Shown: positions 18,442 through 27,871, numbered from the stretch's first letter. The stretch is DNA of 64,000 bases from Sulfitobacter sp. F26169L (GCF_026410285.1 NZ_JAPMLP010000003.1:124001-188000); one strand, 5' to 3'. Made by a program: numbers and translations. Notes: generated by a model from the sequence alone, not told the origin.

Positions 18442-20402
18442 TCTGCCGCCACCGTATCGCGCTGTTTGCGCGCACCAACCGCCACGCGGAACCGCCTGTC
18501 GAGAAGGCTGAAAAATCCGCCAAGAGCCATCAGTGCACACCCTACCCAGATCCAGCTGGTCATCACCTTGATGTAGGTGCGTACAGTCCATCCGCCGTTG
18601 TCCTGCTGATCCCCGATCACCAAATAGAGGTCACGTTTGAAATTCTGGTGAATCGCAGCTTCGGTTGTGGGCATCTGCGCGACAGGATAGAAACGCTTTT
18701 CGGGTAAAAGTGTAGCAATGAATTTACCGTTCCGTTCAACATCAATAACAGCCGTTGTCGCGACATAATTCGGCCCGTTGCTATTGGTGACACTGCGCAG
18801 TGTCATCTCGTACCCCTGCACATCGAATGGCATGTCAATTTGGGCCACGCGAATGTCCTCAATAGTCCATGCGTAGATACCGGCAATGCCCAGCATGGTG
18901 ATGCCAAGCCCCGCATGTGCGGTTGCCTTGCCCCAATCTGCGCCCGGCAAACGCATCAGACGGCGCAGGCGGTTCGGTCCCCGCCCTGTGCGCTGCGCCA
19001 GATCGACAAGCACACCCATTACAATCCACGCGCCGAGGAACATGCCGACCGGCCCGATAAGGCTGCGCCCTGTCTGCATGGCCCAGGCCAGGCCGCCGAT
19101 GGCCAGTGCGACGACAAAAACATACCGCAGCGGGCGCATGGCACGGGCCAGATTGGCCCGCTTCCAAGGCATCGCAGATCCTACCGGCAGGGCCAGCCCC
19201 AGCAGCACCATAAACGGCGTAAAGGCAGAATCGAAAAACGGTGGTCCGACGCTGAGCTTGCGGTCAAAGAACATCTCGGCCAGCAGGGGCCAAATTGTGC
19301 CGACAAAGACCACAAAACAGGCAACCGCCAGCAGCAGGTTGTTCAGCACCAGCGCGCTTTCGCGCGAAGCGATTCCAAAGACGCCTTTCGCCTCCATTGC
19401 ACCAGCGCGCAGGGTAAACAGGATCAATGCGCCGCCCATAAAAAATGCCATGATCGCCAGAATGAATATCCCGCGATCAGGATCGTTGGCAAAGGCATGA
19501 ACAGACGTTAGCAAGCCTGAGCGTACAATAAATGTACCGATTAGTGAAAAACCGAAAGCCAGAATTGCCAACAGAATTGTCCAGCTTTTCAACGCTTCGC
19601 GTTTCTCTACAACAATGGCCGAGTGCAGCAGCGCCGCTGCCAGAAGCCACGGCATGAAACTGGCGTTTTCAACCGGATCCCAGAACCAGAAACCGCCCCA
19701 ACCCAGCTCGTAATAAGCCCACCAGGACCCCAGCGCGATCCCGATCGTCAGAAACACCCAAGCGGCCAGCGTCCATGGACGCACCCAGCGGCCCCATGCC
19801 GCATCAACGCGGCCTTCGATCAGTGCAGCAACCGCAAAACTGAACGCCATGCTAAGGCCAACATAGCCCAGATACAGGAACGGCGGATGAAACGCCAAAC
19901 CGGGGTCTTGCAACAACGGGTTCAGATCCTGTCCGTCAAAGGGCGGCACGGCAAGACGTTCAAACGGATTGGATGTCAGCAGGATAAACGCAATAAACGC
20001 CACGCCGATAGAGGCCTGAACGCTCAGAACGCGCGCGCGCAGGCTGCTTGGCAACTGGCCGCCAAACCACGCGGCCATCGCCCCGAACAGCGCGACAATC
20101 AATGCCCAAAGCAGCATAGAGCCTTCGTGATTGCCCCATGTTCCGCTGATTTTGTAAATCATCGGTTTCATCGAATGGCTGTTGGATACGACGACCGAAA
20201 GGCTGAAATCCGAGGTAACAAAAGCCCACGTCAGCGCCCCGAAAGACGCCGCGATCAGCAGAAACTGCACAGTCGCCGCAGGCTCCGCCACAGCCATCCA
20301 GGCGGGCCAGCCCTTGGCCGCGCCGACCATAGGTACAATCATCTGGATCATTGCAACACCGAAGGCGAGCAAAAGGGCGAAATGTCCGAGTTCTGTAATC
20401 AT
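18438..20402 (-). CDS. ccmF: Cytochrome c heme lyase subunit CcmF
   Basis: CcmF is the large membrane protein that, with CcmH, joins heme from CcmE to apocytochrome c. The 654-residue product has about 14-15 membrane helices and the WWD-type heme-handling segment ELGWGGFWFWDPVENASFMPWL near residue 230, with conserved His residues in GTWGNHEGS and LHSAIVVEKR. The start at 20402 (MITELGHFALLL) matches the family; an in-frame GTG at 20441 would add 13 poorly conserved residues. It lies downstream of ccmE but separated from it by a holin/endolysin pair. Confidence 0.94.
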   Translation of the reverse strand: MITELGHFALLLAFGVAMIQMIVPMVGAAKGWPAWMAVAEPAATVQFLLIAASFGALTWAFVTSDFSLSVVVSNSHSMKPMIYKISGTWGNHEGSMLLWALIVALFGAMAAWFGGQLPSSLRARVLSVQASIGVAFIAFILLTSNPFERLAVPPFDGQDLNPLLQDPGLAFHPPFLYLGYVGLSMAFSFAVAALIEGRVDAAWGRWVRPWTLAAWVFLTIGIALGSWWAYYELGWGGFWFWDPVENASFMPWLLAAALLHSAIVVEKREALKSWTILLAILAFGFSLIGTFIVRSGLLTSVHAFANDPDRGIFILAIMAFFMGGALILFTLRAGAMEAKGVFGIASRESALVLNNLLLAVACFVVFVGTIWPLLAEMFFDRKLSVGPPFFDSAFTPFMVLLGLALPVGSAMPWKRANLARAMRPLRYVFVVALAIGGLAWAMQTGRSLIGPVGMFLGAWIVMGVLVDLAQRTGRGPNRLRRLMRLPGADWGKATAHAGLGITMLGIAGIYAWTIEDIRVAQIDMPFDVQGYEMTLRSVTNSNGPNYVATTAVIDVERNGKFIATLLPEKRFYPVAQMPTTEAAIHQNFKRDLYLVIGDQQDNGGWTVRTYIKVMTSWIWVGCALMALGGFFSLLDRRFRVAVGARKQRDTVAAE

Positions 20403-20477
20403 GCGCGCAGCATAAACCGCGCGCGCAGCCGATCCAATCACAATCGGCCAAATCGGTTGGTCAAAGCGCCGCAGGTG

Positions 20478-21050
20478 TTAGCGCGCCGCGCGCCAGGCCC
20501 GCAGGGCTGCGTTTTCGTCCGCTTTCAGCACCTGTGCCCCAAGCCGCACGTCAGGCCCCGTATCAGCGACACCAATGGAAGTTGCCCGCAATTGAGACAG
20601 GGTTTCGATATTTTCGATAACTTGCGGAACATGCTTGATGGTATCCACGATGCTGCGCTGGAAATCCTGTGCTTTCACCTGATGCCGCGCGCCGAAGTAA
20701 AACGACACAATCACGCCCAACAACCACCACAGCGGCTCGGGCACCAATGCGATACCTTGCATTCGCTGGGCAAACCACAAGGGTGCAACCATCGCAGAGA
20801 CAAACAGCCCCAGCGTACCCATTGCCAGTGCCGGACGCGGCAGACGGTTCAATCCGTCCATAAACCGATCAAAACCACCTTTCGACGGGGCGCGGAATTC
20901 GGCACCATATTGATCCATCGCCTGCCCCTGCACGATTGCGCTGCGCGCCGCGCCGCTCTCGGCGTTTTCGCGAAATACTTCCACCGTGTCGCGAACGACA
21001 TTACGCTCGCCCCCGAAAACAACGCCAAAAAGACGCTCGATCAATCCCAT
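20478..21050 (-). CDS. Holin of the 3TM type, gene-transfer-agent-like
   Basis: The 190-residue protein resembles the 3TM holin family (PF11351) typical of gene transfer agents in Rhodobacterales. It has a soluble N-terminal half (GLIERLFGVVFGG, then a charged helix), two clear hydrophobic segments near residues 73-95 and 103-120 separated by a short Trp- and Pro-containing turn, and a soluble C-terminal tail. Holins open the inner membrane so that the partner endolysin reaches the wall. It overlaps the endolysin gene by 10 bases. No capsid, portal or tail genes are in the window, as is usual where GTA lysis genes lie apart from the head-tail cluster. The evidence is from sequence resemblance and gene pairing. 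Confidence 0.8.
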   Translation of the reverse strand: MGLIERLFGVVFGGERNVVRDTVEVFRENAESGAARSAIVQGQAMDQYGAEFRAPSKGGFDRFMDGLNRLPRPALAMGTLGLFVSAMVAPLWFAQRMQGIALVPEPLWWLLGVIVSFYFGARHQVKAQDFQRSIVDTIKHVPQVIENIETLSQLRATSIGVADTGPDVRLGAQVLKADENAALRAWRAAR

Positions 21051-21652
21051 TGTGCGATCCTCGCTTTGAATTCCTGTGATGTCATGTGATAGCGCGGCGC
21101 CATGAATTCCTCCGCCCGCTTGATCCAGCCGCCCTTGCCACCCGCCCGCGTGCGCGCGAATTTACGACTGGCTGCGCGCCTGTCTGCAATGCGGAAATAA
21201 TAGTTCCGCCGCGCAATGCCATAGGCATCGACCAGATGTTCGGGCGACGCCGCAAACGCCGCGCGCACGGCTGCAAGGCTTTGCGGTCCCAAAGCCCCGT
21301 CAACCGTCACGCCATATCCCATTTCAACCATCAGCCGTTGCAGAATTTTCACAGCGTTGCTGCCCGCGTTGACGTACATGTCAAACACACTGGCCTGTAA
21401 CGGTTGTGGCAACTCCGCGATCAGCGGCCTTTTGTAATAATGGTTTAGGAAAATCTCGATGGCTTGCGCGCGTGTCAGACGGCGCACATCCGCAGGTGTG
21501 ATGCTGCCATCGCAATCCAGATCCAGACCCAGACGGCGCATTGTGTGGATTGTCACACCAAAATTGGTCGCCCCGCCCGGATCATCGGGATCATTTACAT
21601 AGCCGCCCTCGCGGGCGACAATTTCATGTGCAATTTGCAGAACAGTTTGCAT
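21041..21652 (-). CDS. Endolysin, glycoside hydrolase family 108 (N-acetylmuramidase), gene-transfer-agent-like
   Basis: The 203-residue product has the GH108 signature EGGYVNDPDDPGGATNFG near its N-terminus, with the likely catalytic Glu15, followed by the YYKRPLIAELPQPLQASVFDMYVNAG region. A PG-binding-type C-terminal half contains GVTVDGALGPQSLAAVRA. It should cleave murein glycan strands to release particles. Two in-frame starts exist: ATG at 21652 with AGGGGAG at good spacing (chosen), and ATG at 21667. The ribosome-binding site of the first lies in a hairpin whose loop contains the second. The gene precedes the holin with a 10-base overlap and sits inside the ccm gene set. Confidence 0.85.
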   Translation of the reverse strand: MQTVLQIAHEIVAREGGYVNDPDDPGGATNFGVTIHTMRRLGLDLDCDGSITPADVRRLTRAQAIEIFLNHYYKRPLIAELPQPLQASVFDMYVNAGSNAVKILQRLMVEMGYGVTVDGALGPQSLAAVRAAFAASPEHLVDAYGIARRNYYFRIADRRAASRKFARTRAGGKGGWIKRAEEFMAPRYHMTSQEFKARIAQWD

Positions 21653-21658
21653 GGATCT

Positions 21659-21677
21659 CCCCTTCATAACGAAGGGG
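21659..21677 (-). promoter_or_regulatory. Hairpin covering the ribosome-binding site of the endolysin gene
   Basis: On the reverse strand CCCCTTC-GTTAT-GAAGGGG forms a perfect 7-bp stem with a 5-base loop. The right arm is the Shine-Dalgarno sequence of the endolysin ATG at 21652. The alternative in-frame ATG at 21667 starts inside the loop. The hairpin could hold back endolysin translation; this is inferred from structure alone. Confidence 0.5.
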
Positions 21678-21723
21678 GATCAGGCCCGAAAATGGTTAAC
21701 AGCCCCTCACCCGAGCGGTCGCC

Positions 21724-22167
21724 CTAGCCTTTGGGTTCTTTGTAAACGCCTTGTTCCTTCAGCGCGTCAACCACCTCTTTCGGCATGTAGGTTTCGTCGT
21801 GTTTGGCAAGAATTTCAGTAGCTTCAAAGACACCATCAATCAGACGACCCGTCCCTACCATACCTTCGTTCTCGCCGAACAGATCAGGCAACACTCCCGA
21901 GAAAACCACCGGCACGCTTGCCCCGCCATCGGTTACGGAAAAGCTGATCTGCTCCCCCTGACCGCGCTTGAGCGTACCTTCCTCGACCAATCCGCCAATG
22001 CGAAAAACTTCGGTCGGGGCTGGCGGCGCTTCGACAACCTGCGATGGCGCGCGGAAAAAGTTGATCCCGTCGCGCATCCCGTAACCGATCAGGGCGGTAG
22101 AGCCGATCAAGGCGATCACTGCCACAGCGATCAACTGAATACGGCGTTGCTTTTTCAGGCTTTTCAT
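21724..22167 (-). CDS. ccmE: Cytochrome c maturation protein CcmE (heme chaperone)
   Basis: CcmE binds heme covalently in the periplasm and passes it to CcmF/H. The 147-residue protein has a basic N-terminus, a single membrane anchor (about residues 11-30) and an OB-fold domain with FRIGGLVEEG, FSVTDGG and VPVVFSGVLPDLF. The heme-binding LAKHDETYMP motif contains His123 and Tyr127. It starts 14 bases after argC, so the two are probably co-transcribed. Downstream, the holin/endolysin pair separates it from ccmF and ccmH. Confidence 0.95.
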   Translation of the reverse strand: MKSLKKQRRIQLIAVAVIALIGSTALIGYGMRDGINFFRAPSQVVEAPPAPTEVFRIGGLVEEGTLKRGQGEQISFSVTDGGASVPVVFSGVLPDLFGENEGMVGTGRLIDGVFEATEILAKHDETYMPKEVVDALKEQGVYKEPKG

Positions 22168-22181
22168 AGCATTTTCTGCCT

Positions 22182-23210
22182 TTACGGAAAGAGAGGTGCC
22201 ATCATCAGGCCCTCTGTCTCTGGAATACCTAACATTAGATTTGCGTTTTGCAACGCCTGGCCCGACGACCCTTTGGTGAGATTATCCAGAGCGGCCACCA
22301 CAATGGCGCGTCCTTCAATCCGGTCGCCGACCACACCGATATGACAAAAGTTCGAGCCCCGAATATGGCGGGTTGACGGTGCTTCTCCGAACGGCAAAAC
22401 CTCGATAAACGGCTCGTAGGAGTATGCTTTTTTCATTTCTTTGTGAATGGCTTGCGCATCACCTTTCACGTAAACGGTTGCCAGAATACCGCGGTTTGCA
22501 GGCACCAGATGCGGGGTGAACTGAACCTTTACAGGCCGGCCGGCAATCTGCGAAAACTCTTGATCGAATTCGCCCAGATGACGGTGTGTGCCGCCCAAGG
22601 CGTAGGCGTGATATCCTTCCGAAAGCTCTGCGTGCAGCAGATTTTCCTTCAGCGCCCGCCCTGCCCCGGATACAGCGCATTTCAAATCAAGAATGATATC
22701 ATCCAGATCAATCAATCCCGCACTGATCAACGGGCGCAAGGCAAATTGCCCTGTCGCGGCGTTACAGCCGGTTCCTGCCACCAGCCGCGCACCTTTGATC
22801 TCTTCGCGGTAAAATTCGGTCAGCCCGTAAACCGCCTCCGCCTGCTGTTCCAGCGCTGCGTGCGGATTGCCGTACCAACGCTCGTACTCTTGCGGATCAC
22901 GCAGCCGGAAATCTGCGGACAGGTCCACAATTTTCAGATCTTTCGGCAGGCTCGAGATAACCTCCTGCGAGGTTTTATGCGGCAGCGCGCAAAAGCACAG
23001 ATCAATGCCGGAAAAATCAATCTCTTCCATGCTCACCAGATCGGGCAAGTCAAGATGGCGCAGGTGCGGAAAAACCGTTGCCATGCTCTGCCCTGCTTTG
23101 GAATTTCCTCCCAAAGCCTTGATCGCCATGAAGGGATGCCCCGCGATCAGACGGATCAGTTCAGCGCCAGTGTAGCCGGATGCGCCAAGAATTGCGATAT
23201 TGTAGGTCAT
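22182..23210 (-). CDS. argC: N-acetyl-gamma-glutamyl-phosphate reductase
   Basis: ArgC reduces N-acetylglutamyl phosphate to the semialdehyde in arginine synthesis. The 342-residue protein begins with the NADP-binding motif [13 protein letters not shown]. The catalytic Cys lies in [13 protein letters not shown] (near residue 150), and the [11 protein letters not shown] and [17 protein letters not shown] segments identify the type 1 ArgC branch. It lies 35 bases after murI and 14 bases before ccmE on the same strand. No other arginine gene is in the window. Confidence 0.95.
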   Translation of the reverse strand: MTYNIAILGASGYTGAELIRLIAGHPFMAIKALGGNSKAGQSMATVFPHLRHLDLPDLVSMEEIDFSGIDLCFCALPHKTSQEVISSLPKDLKIVDLSADFRLRDPQEYERWYGNPHAALEQQAEAVYGLTEFYREEIKGARLVAGTGCNAATGQFALRPLISAGLIDLDDIILDLKCAVSGAGRALKENLLHAELSEGYHAYALGGTHRHLGEFDQEFSQIAGRPVKVQFTPHLVPANRGILATVYVKGDAQAIHKEMKKAYSYEPFIEVLPFGEAPSTRHIRGSNFCHIGVVGDRIEGRAIVVAALDNLTKGSSGQALQNANLMLGIPETEGLMMAPLFP

Positions 23211-23245
23211 GTTTGTTGTCCCGAAAAAATGTTTCTGCGTGTCGG

Positions 23246-24055
23246 TTACGCTGCGGTGAACGTCATCGGTCGTCGCAAAAACTGGGTCGCGCGGGTGCTG
23301 ACCCTTTTGGGGTCACCCGTTGTCAGAAACGCACCTGCACCGCTGCCTGTTTTATCAGAATGGCGCTGCAGATAATCCGCAAGGCTTTCTGCCACCAGAT
23401 CGGCCTGACTGAATACATTCACATCCGCGCCAAGCGCGTCCTGAAACGCATCCTTCATAAGCGGGTAATGTGTGCAGCCCAGAATAGCTGCCTGCGGGTG
23501 CGGCATTTTGCGTTTTAACGCGTCCACGTGGCTGCGCACCAGCGCTTCCGCAAGGATCATATCGCCGTCCTCTATCGCGTCAACCACGCCACCACAGGCC
23601 TGTGCTTCCACGTCGACACCAATTGCGCGAAAAGCCAGTTCGCGCTGGAAGGCGCGGGTGGCAACAGTTGCCGGTGTCGCAAACAGCGCAACATGGTTAA
23701 TCGCAACTTCGCGCGGGGGCGAGTTGTCTCCCCACTGGCGTTCTGTCAGGGCTTCGATCAACGGCACAAAGACACCCAGCACACGCTTGCCTTCGGGCAC
23801 CCAGCGTTCCTGCATACGGCGCAGCGCCGCCGCCGAGGCGGTGTTGCACGCCAGCACAACCAGATCGCACCCCTCGTCAAACAGGCGCTGCGTGGCAGCA
23901 ACCGTCAGGTCGTAAATATCATCCGCCGTGCGCACGCCGTAAGGCGCATGGGCGCTGTCAGCGAGATAAACAAACTCCTGATCCGGCAAGCGGGCCTGCA
24001 CAGCATCCAGAATTGTAAGGCCGCCTAACCCGCTGTCGAAAATACCTACTGCCAT
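23246..24055 (-). CDS. murI: Glutamate racemase
   Basis: MurI supplies D-glutamate for peptidoglycan. The 269-residue protein has the expected two-Cys active site: [13 protein letters not shown] near residue 70 and LGCTHYPLM near residue 190. The N-terminal [16 protein letters not shown] and the [10 protein letters not shown] segment are family hallmarks. It is the first gene of the reverse run murI-argC-ccmE, with its promoter presumably in the 229-bp gap before the oxidoreductase gene. Confidence 0.94.
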   Translation of the reverse strand: MAVGIFDSGLGGLTILDAVQARLPDQEFVYLADSAHAPYGVRTADDIYDLTVAATQRLFDEGCDLVVLACNTASAAALRRMQERWVPEGKRVLGVFVPLIEALTERQWGDNSPPREVAINHVALFATPATVATRAFQRELAFRAIGVDVEAQACGGVVDAIEDGDMILAEALVRSHVDALKRKMPHPQAAILGCTHYPLMKDAFQDALGADVNVFSQADLVAESLADYLQRHSDKTGSGAGAFLTTGDPKRVSTRATQFLRRPMTFTAA

Positions 24056-24246
24056 TTACTCTACCGGCACATGTACCGGTCCTCAAAATCCATACCGCGC
24101 GGGACCATTCCAGCGGTTCACGTGCATGGCAATACGCCGCTTTTCACCGGAAATCCATCACCGCTTTTATGACGCGTCAAATCGGCGCTGATAAGTCGCA
24201 TCCAAGGGTGCATGCCATGGACCAGGCCCCGAATTTCGGCGCCGCT

Positions 24247-24276
24247 GCTTACCGGCCCCACCTGAGGCCGGTAAGC
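24247..24276. repeat. Perfect 11-bp inverted repeat between murI and the oxidoreductase gene
   Basis: GCTTACCGGCC and GGCCGGTAAGC form a perfect 11-bp stem with an 8-base loop. It begins just beyond the stop of the reverse oxidoreductase gene (24285). There is no T tract on either side, so it may be an RNA 3'-end stabiliser or a Rho-assisted end, not a classical terminator. Confidence 0.55.
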
Positions 24277-24284
24277 CCGCAAGA

Positions 24285-27200
24285 TCATTCCGCTGCGCGC
24301 GCCACCGGTGTGCCACCCATACGGATCACGCTCAGCAGCTCTTCGCGCCGTTTGGCCGCTTTGGCTTCGTTTTCCTGCTTCACAGGGCCAAAACCGCGGA
24401 TTTGCAGCGGCAGGGCTGCCAATGCGATGATCGCTTCACGGGTGTTATCGTCCAGCTTCGGCAGCACATCGCGCATATCGGTTTCATATTGTGTGATCAG
24501 CGCGCGCTCCATCTTGCGCTCGGCGGTGTAGCCAAAGATATCAAACGGCGTGCCACGCAGACCCTTCATCCGCGCCAGCAGGCGCAGCGGCCGTTCCAGC
24601 CATGGTCCGAACTCCCGCTTCATCGGGCGCCCGTTTGCACCCGTCTTTGACAGGATCGGCGGGGCAAGGTTGAAGGTCATCTTAAAATCGCCCTCGAACT
24701 CTGCCTGCGCCTTTTCACGTGAGGATAGAAGCAAGCGCGCCACTTCGTATTCGTCCTTGTAAGACAAAAGCTTATGATAGCCTTCGGCTACTGCTTCGCG
24801 CACTGCCTTATCGGTGATCCCGTCCAGCATTTTCATATAGCGCTTGGCCAGCCCCTTGCCCTGATAGGCCACCAAATGCGCGCGACGGAAGGTGATTTTG
24901 TCATCCAGCGTTTTTGGCAAAGCTGTAACTGTACTTGGCGTGATGACCGCTTGTGCATCAGCCGGATACAGCACCGCCCAGCGCCCGATTTCAAACGCCC
25001 GCAGGTTGCGTTCAACCGCCGCACCGTTCAGCTTGATGGCTTCAGTCACGGCCTCCAGTGATAGCGGAATAAGGCCGCGCTGCCACGCACCGCCAAACAC
25101 CATCATGTTGGAATAGATCGAATCGCCCAAGGTCGCCTTCGCCAGATCAGAGGCATCGAACATCGACAGATTGTCCTTCAGACGCGCCTCCAGCGCCAGT
25201 TCCAGCCGGTCGTAGGGCAATTGGAATTCCGTATCACGTGTGAAATCGCCGGTGATAATCTGGTGGCTGTTTACAACCGCCCCCGTGCGCCCTGTCGATG
25301 TCAGACCAAGCGTTTTGTTGCCAGCAGACACAACAAGATCACCGCCCACCAACGCATCACATTCGCCCGTAGCAACGCGGATCGCACTGATATCGGACGG
25401 CTTTTCTGCCAGACGGCAATGGATGCTGACCGCGCCGCCCTTCTGTGCCAGGCCGGCCATTTCCATCATGCCAGCGCCCTTTCCGTCAATTTGGGCCGCC
25501 TGCGCCAGCACAGCACCGATCGTCACAACACCTGTACCGCCGACACCCGTGATCACCACGTTATACGTGCCTTTGATTGCGGGCAGATCGGGCTGTGGCA
25601 GATCAGGTATTTTCACCTCGGTAGTGGCTTCCTTGCGCACTTTCGCGCCTTCCAGCGTCACAAAAGAGGGGCAGAACCCGTTGACACAGGAAAAATCCTT
25701 GTTGCAAGACGATTGATCAATCGCGCGCTTGCGCCCCAGTTCGGTTTCCGCAGGCACAATAGATACACAGTTTGATTGTACTCCACAGTCGCCGCACCCT
25801 TCGCATACGTCAGTGTTGATAAAGACCCGCTTGTCAGGATCGGGGAACAGGCCGCGCTTGCGGCGGCGGCGCTTTTCAGCGGCGCAGGTCTGGATATAGA
25901 CGATGGCACTCACGCCTTCGACCTTGGCCAAACGTTCCTGTACGTTTTGCAGTTCGGCACGCTCGTGCGTTTCAACCCCTTTGAACGCAGCGAAATCGAC
26001 ATCTTCCTTTTCGTCGTAAACGACAACAAGCTCCTTGATGCCCATTGCTTTCAGCTCGGCGACAATGCGCGGCGCGTCCAGATCACCCTCGTTTTCCTGC
26101 CCACCTGTCATGGCAACCGCATCGTTATACAGGATTTTATAGGTAATATTGGTTTTCGCCGCGATCGCCGCGCGGATCGCCTGCACGCCCGAATGGTTGT
26201 AGGTTCCATCGCCAAGATTCTGGAACACATGCGGCGTTTTTGAAAACGGCGCTTCGCCGATCCAGTTTGCGCCCTCCCCGCCCATGTGGGTAAAGCCCAG
26301 CGTCTCGCGGTCCATCCACTGCACCATAAAGTGACACCCGATGCCCGCATAGGCGCGGCTGCCTTCGGGCACCTTGGTGGATGAGTTGTGCGGGCAACCC
26401 GAACAGAAATACGGCAAACGCCCTGCAAGCTCCTCGGCGTTGTCTGCCCGCTTTGCATCTGCCAGATCGGCCAGCCCCGCGCGGATACCATCGGTTCCGC
26501 GGCCTTCCTCGCACAGGACATTACCCAGCTTTTCAGCGATATCGATCGGGTCCAGCGCCCAACGCGCCGAGAAGAACTCCTCACCGTTCTTGCGCCCACC
26601 ATACAGGCGATGGCGCATGTCATCATCAAACAGCGCTTCTTTGATCTGAACTTCCAGAAGCTTGCGCTTTTCTTCGACGACAACAATCAGGTCCAGCTCT
26701 TCCGCCCAGTCGTGAAAACCCTTCATGTTCAGCGGCCATGTTTGGCCCACCTTGTAAATTGTCAGGCCCAGCCGCTCTGCTTCCTCCTGATCAATGTTCA
26801 GCAGTGACATCGCATGGATCAGATCAAGGTAATTCTTGCCGGCAGCTACGAAACCGATTTTGGCACCAGCTTTGCCCCAGATACGCTTGTCCATCTTGTT
26901 GGCGTGGCTGAACGCTTCGGCGGCATAGCGTTTGTGGTCAATCAGACGCGCCTCTTGGGCAATACGCTCGTCCACCAAGCGGATGTTCAGCCCCCCTTCT
27001 GGCATCGGGTAATCTGGTGTAACAAACTGCATCCGGTGCGGATCACCATCCACAACCGACGTCACCTCAATGGTGTCTTTCATGGTTTTCAAACCAACCC
27101 ACAGGCCAGAATACCTCGACAGCGCCCAACCATAAAGGCTGTAATCCAGTATCTCCTGCACACCAGCAGGCGACAGGACCGGCATATAAGCGTCCACCAT

Positions 27201-27686
27201 CGCAAAGTCTGACTGGTGCAGCACGGTAGAGGATTCGCCCGTATGGTCATCGCCCATGGCCATCACCACGCCACCGTGTTTGGAACTGCCTGCCATATTG
27301 GCGTGACGCATCACATCACCCGAACGGTCCACCCCAGGCCCCTTGCCATACCACAGGCCGAAAACCCCGTCGTACTTCCCTTCGCCGCGCACTTCTGCCT
27401 GCTGCGCGCCCCAAAGGGCGGTAGCGGCCAGATCTTCGTTCAGACCGGCCTGAAAGGTGACCTTGTGCTCCGCCAGTTGCTTTTGTGCGCGCATCATTTG
27501 CATATCGACCGCCCCCAGCGGTGATCCGCGATATCCAGTCACGAGACCAGCGGTATTCAGCCCCGCCGCCTTGTCACGCGCGGCCTGCATCATCATCACA
27601 CGCACCAGCGCCTGCGTGCCATTCAATAACACGGGGCTTTTTGTCAGATCGAAACGGTCGTTCAGTGAAATTTTCTGCGTTGTCAT
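24285..27686 (-). CDS. Indolepyruvate ferredoxin oxidoreductase, fused alpha and gamma (IorA-IorB) type
   Basis: Enzymes of this family oxidatively decarboxylate aryl pyruvates, or a wider range of 2-oxo acids, to acyl-CoA with ferredoxin as electron acceptor. The 1133-residue protein has an N-terminal pyrimidine-binding domain (LVTGYRGSPLGAVD), a thiamine-diphosphate domain with GGEGANWIG and GDGTYNHSG (near residues 470-500), a cysteine cluster CEGCGDCGVQSNC (near 630) and further Cys residues for 4Fe-4S binding. A C-terminal gamma-type domain begins at VVITGVGGTGVVTIG (near 720). The single-chain architecture is that seen in aerobic proteobacteria. GGGAGGG precedes the start. A LysR regulator is divergent from it. 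Confidence 0.9.
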   Translation of the reverse strand: MTTQKISLNDRFDLTKSPVLLNGTQALVRVMMMQAARDKAAGLNTAGLVTGYRGSPLGAVDMQMMRAQKQLAEHKVTFQAGLNEDLAATALWGAQQAEVRGEGKYDGVFGLWYGKGPGVDRSGDVMRHANMAGSSKHGGVVMAMGDDHTGESSTVLHQSDFAMVDAYMPVLSPAGVQEILDYSLYGWALSRYSGLWVGLKTMKDTIEVTSVVDGDPHRMQFVTPDYPMPEGGLNIRLVDERIAQEARLIDHKRYAAEAFSHANKMDKRIWGKAGAKIGFVAAGKNYLDLIHAMSLLNIDQEEAERLGLTIYKVGQTWPLNMKGFHDWAEELDLIVVVEEKRKLLEVQIKEALFDDDMRHRLYGGRKNGEEFFSARWALDPIDIAEKLGNVLCEEGRGTDGIRAGLADLADAKRADNAEELAGRLPYFCSGCPHNSSTKVPEGSRAYAGIGCHFMVQWMDRETLGFTHMGGEGANWIGEAPFSKTPHVFQNLGDGTYNHSGVQAIRAAIAAKTNITYKILYNDAVAMTGGQENEGDLDAPRIVAELKAMGIKELVVVYDEKEDVDFAAFKGVETHERAELQNVQERLAKVEGVSAIVYIQTCAAEKRRRRKRGLFPDPDKRVFINTDVCEGCGDCGVQSNCVSIVPAETELGRKRAIDQSSCNKDFSCVNGFCPSFVTLEGAKVRKEATTEVKIPDLPQPDLPAIKGTYNVVITGVGGTGVVTIGAVLAQAAQIDGKGAGMMEMAGLAQKGGAVSIHCRLAEKPSDISAIRVATGECDALVGGDLVVSAGNKTLGLTSTGRTGAVVNSHQIITGDFTRDTEFQLPYDRLELALEARLKDNLSMFDASDLAKATLGDSIYSNMMVFGGAWQRGLIPLSLEAVTEAIKLNGAAVERNLRAFEIGRWAVLYPADAQAVITPSTVTALPKTLDDKITFRRAHLVAYQGKGLAKRYMKMLDGITDKAVREAVAEGYHKLLSYKDEYEVARLLLSSREKAQAEFEGDFKMTFNLAPPILSKTGANGRPMKREFGPWLERPLRLLARMKGLRGTPFDIFGYTAERKMERALITQYETDMRDVLPKLDDNTREAIIALAALPLQIRGFGPVKQENEAKAAKRREELLSVIRMGGTPVARAAE

Positions 27687-27752
27687 CGTGTCCCTCCCAA
27701 GAACCGAGCAGGCCTTGCGGCCACTTCCAAATAAATGGACTCACCTCACAAT

Positions 27753-27771
27753 AGGTCACAAACACTGACCT
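27753..27771. promoter_or_regulatory. LysR-type operator AGGTCA-N7-TGACCT
   Basis: A perfect inverted repeat with 6-base arms and a 7-base spacer contains the LysR consensus T-N11-A (TCACAAACACTGA). It lies 67 bases before the oxidoreductase start and 101 bases before the lysR start, in the middle of the divergent gap. This is the usual position of the recognition site for a LysR protein that controls the divergent gene. Confidence 0.65.
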
Positions 27772-27803
27772 GTATAGTATCTTATCCGCCAAAGTTAGAA
27801 TTC

Positions 27804-27818
27804 CCCCTTCAAAAGGGG
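27804..27818. promoter_or_regulatory. Second dyad CCCCTT-CAA-AAGGGG in the same divergent gap
   Basis: A perfect inverted repeat with 6-base arms lies 32 bases beyond the LysR-type site towards lysR. It is unlike that site in sequence, so it could bind another protein or form a hairpin in the lysR leader. The evidence is symmetry only. Confidence 0.3.
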
Positions 27819-27871
27819 TATGTCAAATGACGCAAGTGCGGTAGTAAGGCCGATAACTTGAAAGGCGCACT

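Noticed and set aside
19623..21089. 488-residue forward frame opposite ccmF and the holin
   Set aside because: It is antisense to well-supported genes, is rich in His, Gln and Arg as expected for a shadow frame, and has no family similarity.
21653..21723. CtrA-type TTAA-N7-TTAA box controlling the lysis pair
   Set aside because: A single TTAA half site exists (GTTAAC), but no second half at the required spacing.
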